Shown piece by piece: positions 7,308 through 9,509 of a stretch of DNA of 9,509 nucleotides; within the stretch, counting starts at the first letter, position 1; every line of letters begins with the position of its first letter. The notes beneath the pieces were generated by a model. It worked only from the letters and a program-made list of their open reading frames with translations, ran no database searches and was not told the origin of the DNA. A program made the position numbers and the translations under genes. The stretch is from Bacteroidota bacterium. GTDB lineage: Bacteria > Bacteroidota > Bacteroidia > Chitinophagales > UBA8649. The stretch covers positions 1 to 9,509 of the forward strand of contig DLYY01000006.1 of assembly GCA_003447535.1 (NCBI GenBank), given 5' to 3'.

Positions 7308-8854
7308 GATCGGTGCTTTTTTCAATGATATTCTTCCTCGTGGGGTTTTATTCTCTGCTTTATGGCCAGATTACGCTGGATATGCCCAGTAACTTCACCC
7401 ATTTACAAGCACGAAATGGACATAAGGCTTTAATTTATGAGGATAGCACCCAAGAATTATCCATCGAATTTAGATATGGATTTCCTAAAAAATACAAGGA
7501 CTACACTGTACTCAAACTCTCTCAAGCCATTCAAGCTACCATAGATAGCAATTGGACCGATGCACCTCCATCGATTGAAGTAAACTTCGGAGAAATTGCT
7601 ATTCACTACGACCTAAGGGGAAAACAAATTGGCAACATTATCAATGCCTTTAATCTTTATCAATACCCTAACTACGATAGTGCACGTGCATTTAAGGCCT
7701 TTTATTCTTTACCTGCATCTCCTGATGGGACTATAATTAAAGTTGACTCAACCTATACCTTTCCCTTTTCAGAAAAAAGCAATGTGCACGCAAAGCTGTT
7801 TCGATCAATTTTCATTCAAACTCCTTCTTTAGATTCCTCCCTATCAAGCATCGTAGAGGCCCTCGAATTGTTACCAGAAGTTTCCCCAATAAAGAATCGT
7901 AGTTATGCCAAAGATGGACAATTGGAATTTAACACCATGGAGGTCTATCCATCAACACGAGATTCTATCACATTCTGCTATGCCGGTCCACACAGTAATA
8001 ATGTCACAAAATATCATGCAGCCCTTCTTGTACTTCAGGAATACCTAATGCAACAACCCAACGATTCATTAGGGCAATTGAGCATTTCATACATCGGGGG
8101 ACAGTCCTATCTTAAATTTACCTATTATGATTTGGAAGACAATGTTTTAGATTCCCTCATCAATCATAAAGTAGAGCATTCCGTATTCTCCGCAGAAGTG
8201 GAACCCTTAACATGGGACTCGGTACTTATTGATTCTATCAAAAACTACATCCTAAATGATTTGGAATCTCAATCCAAGGCGAGACTTAAAGATCAACTAG
8301 CATTTTTTGACAATGAATGGGCTATTTACCTGCCTGCAGAGTTGCGGCAAGTGAATGAGGAAAGTATGCAGCGTATGATTAATATTTTTGTCAATAACAT
8401 GCCGTTTTATGTCCGGCATTGCAGCATAAAAGCGACAGAAAAGAACTGGATAAACCAAGATGTTTTTGATTCGATTGTTAAACCTACAGTAAACTTGTAC
8501 GATTCCGTTGAAAACCATGAGGTATTCTCGGATATCAATAGCTTCTTACAAATCAATCCCTTATATAATGTTTCGATGGTTCTAGAAATAGGAAATAAAG
8601 AAATAAAGTGGGTAAAGGATACAGCTGCTGTAAACTACCTTTTAAACTACCCATACAACCTGGCCGCAGCTAACCAGCTCAAACGTATTCGGCGCAAATA
8701 CCTCCCAATGGGTGTTGCAAGAGGATTGACCTACTTCCAGTACTTTACCAATACATTAAATCTAGCACCTAAAAGAGTTCGGTTTAATGTAATTCGTTTA
8801 GAAAAAGGATACGACCGTCCGTTACTTCGATTTAACCTTAGCCAATCCTTCTGA
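7301..8854 (+). CDS. Exported protein of unknown function; possible degenerate M16 peptidase-like fold
   Basis: This 517-aa protein has a signal peptide at about 1-22 (hydrophobic core LFSMIFFLVGFYSLLYG, then Q), which supports the ATG at 7301 inside the end of the methyltransferase gene. I recognise no family with certainty. By eye, residues 31-135 follow the order of an M16 N-lobe: an NG-containing strand pair (ARNGHKALIYED), a helix (67-81), SIEVNFGEIAIHYDLRG, a helix, then YPNYDSARAF. Residues 220-375 recall the second lobe: DSITFCYAGP, a helix, then LIDSIKNYILNDLES and VNEESMQRM. The N-lobe helix that normally carries the zinc-binding HxxEH has no histidine. One literal HxxEH (HKVEH, 289-293) lies elsewhere. 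Residues about 408-500 loosely resemble an OmpA-like domain lacking its peptidoglycan-binding Asp. Periplasmic or envelope location is inferred. The coding call is secure; the fold call is speculative. Confidence 0.88.
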   Translation: MVRSVLFSMIFFLVGFYSLLYGQITLDMPSNFTHLQARNGHKALIYEDSTQELSIEFRYGFPKKYKDYTVLKLSQAIQATIDSNWTDAPPSIEVNFGEIAIHYDLRGKQIGNIINAFNLYQYPNYDSARAFKAFYSLPASPDGTIIKVDSTYTFPFSEKSNVHAKLFRSIFIQTPSLDSSLSSIVEALELLPEVSPIKNRSYAKDGQLEFNTMEVYPSTRDSITFCYAGPHSNNVTKYHAALLVLQEYLMQQPNDSLGQLSISYIGGQSYLKFTYYDLEDNVLDSLINHKVEHSVFSAEVEPLTWDSVLIDSIKNYILNDLESQSKARLKDQLAFFDNEWAIYLPAELRQVNEESMQRMINIFVNNMPFYVRHCSIKATEKNWINQDVFDSIVKPTVNLYDSVENHEVFSDINSFLQINPLYNVSMVLEIGNKEIKWVKDTAAVNYLLNYPYNLAAANQLKRIRRKYLPMGVARGLTYFQYFTNTLNLAPKRVRFNVIRLEKGYDRPLLRFNLSQSF

Positions 8855-8886
8855 GCTTAATGCAAAAAAGTTGAGCTATTTTAGCT
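8854..8886. terminator. Weak hairpin(s) between convergent genes, possible terminator
   Basis: AGCTTAA (8854-8860) can pair with TTGAGCT (8871-8877) as a 7-bp stem with one G-U wobble and a 10-base loop, followed on the plus strand by ATTTT. A smaller perfect palindrome, AGCTA-TTT-TAGCT (8874-8886), overlaps its 3' half. Both sit in the 21-bp gap where the operon and the minus-strand membrane gene converge. The stems are short and AU-rich with no long U tract, so termination may be inefficient or lie elsewhere. Confidence 0.25.
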
Positions 8887-9509
8887 GAATACCAAGAACG
8901 AGGATACCAAAGATGACTGCCATCGTGATGAGAGATACCGCAGTGGTTGAAGGATTTATAAAGGCATAGTCCTTATTTTTTATTCCGCTTCTATTCATCC
9001 CTGAGAGCAGGAAAAAGCTCAGGAATATCCCTAAACTGGTAATGAATCGAAACATTTCGAAAGCGATCAAATCATCTAACGAATATCTTGGAAGCGCATA
9101 AAGTAATCCAATGATTATTCCATGAGCTAGCAGTCCAGGCAGAATCACAGCATTAAGAAGCACGTTGAACCTTCCTGCCCAAAAAACGAGATCTTGTGGA
9201 AACTCAGTAGTCCCTAAAAATTGACGGAGAACAGTCATAGGGATAATAATTATAAATGGCATTCCAATCAAAGCAAGAACATAGGCAATAGACTCTACAG
9301 GGCTTCCCTGGAAATACCATAAGTAAACATTTTGCAACGTTGCTACATGAGTAGGATTCTTGATAAATGGGGCTGCAAAAACATCTGCAAGACCATACAC
9401 CATCGTCCATATAAAAACCCAAGAATATATCGTCTCATAAATCCGACTACTGTCTTGCACCTCAACTACTTTCGAAGGTGTGAAGACTTTTGCTAAAAAC
9501 CCAAAAAGA
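8876..9509 (-). CDS. Multi-pass inner-membrane protein of unknown family, N-terminus beyond the right edge (partial)
   Basis: The minus-strand frame ends at TAG (8878-8876) and stays open to the right edge, giving at least 211 codons. The first possible internal start is GTG at 9460, but coding-like sequence continues upstream of it (FGFLAKVFTPSKVVEV), so the real start is probably outside. At least five hydrophobic segments are visible. Counting from that GTG they lie at roughly 13-30, 58-78, 98-123, 135-153 and 170-191. They are joined by short polar loops with a charged one near the fourth (NRSGIKNKD). No catalytic motif, metal site or transporter signature is recognised. It is convergent with the receptor operon and therefore unlikely to be co-transcribed with it. 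The function is not assigned; a small integral membrane protein conserved in Bacteroidota is the most I can say. Confidence 0.75.
   Translation of the reverse strand, partial: LFGFLAKVFTPSKVVEVQDSSRIYETIYSWVFIWTMVYGLADVFAAPFIKNPTHVATLQNVYLWYFQGSPVESIAYVLALIGMPFIIIIPMTVLRQFLGTTEFPQDLVFWAGRFNVLLNAVILPGLLAHGIIIGLLYALPRYSLDDLIAFEMFRFITSLGIFLSFFLLSGMNRSGIKNKDYAFINPSTTAVSLITMAVIFGILVLGIQLK

Noticed and set aside
8876..9460. Membrane protein starting at the GTG at 9460 (194 aa)
   Set aside because: The frame continues upstream with plausible protein sequence to the window edge, and GTG is simply the first possible start codon in the visible part. I treat the gene as truncated by the window.

Overview
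The window looks like a chromosomal segment from a member of the Bacteroidota, probably Flavobacteriia or a relative. Three things point there. Both TonB-dependent receptors carry the N-terminal carboxypeptidase-regulatory-like domain typical of that phylum. The left-hand gene is a large secreted protein of Ig-like and PKD-like domains, with a signal peptide ending ANA|Q. No Shine-Dalgarno sequences stand out before the starts, and base composition is moderately AT-rich. I see no RNA genes, CRISPR arrays, insertion sequences or attachment sites.

Left block (1-1536, minus strand): the first 512 codons of a secreted, cysteine-rich, multidomain surface protein that runs off the left edge. A 121-bp divergent intergenic region (1537-1657) separates it from the central block. 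It has a -7-like box facing each way, both weak.

Central block (1658-8854, plus strand): four tightly packed genes that are very probably one operon. Two tandem paralogous TonB-dependent receptors (830 and 788 aa, 20 bp apart) are followed after 2 bp by a class I SAM-dependent methyltransferase (255 aa). Its end overlaps by 7 bp the start of a 517-aa exported protein that I cannot assign firmly. By eye, that protein's order of strands and helices resembles a degenerate M16 (pitrilysin/insulinase-like) peptidase, followed by an OmpA-like tail. No SusD-type lipoprotein is present, so this is not a glycan-utilisation SusCD pair. The receptors would import one or two related ligands across the outer membrane. 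The exported protein would act in the periplasm or at the envelope, and the methyltransferase in the cytosol. The substrate cannot be read from the sequence.

Right block (8876-9509, minus strand): the C-terminal part of a multi-pass inner-membrane protein, convergent with the operon across a 21-bp gap that holds a weak hairpin. Its reading frame stays open to the right edge, so the true start lies outside.

The most interesting material is the receptor-receptor-methyltransferase-exported protein operon, and the possible hidden M16-like architecture of its last gene.
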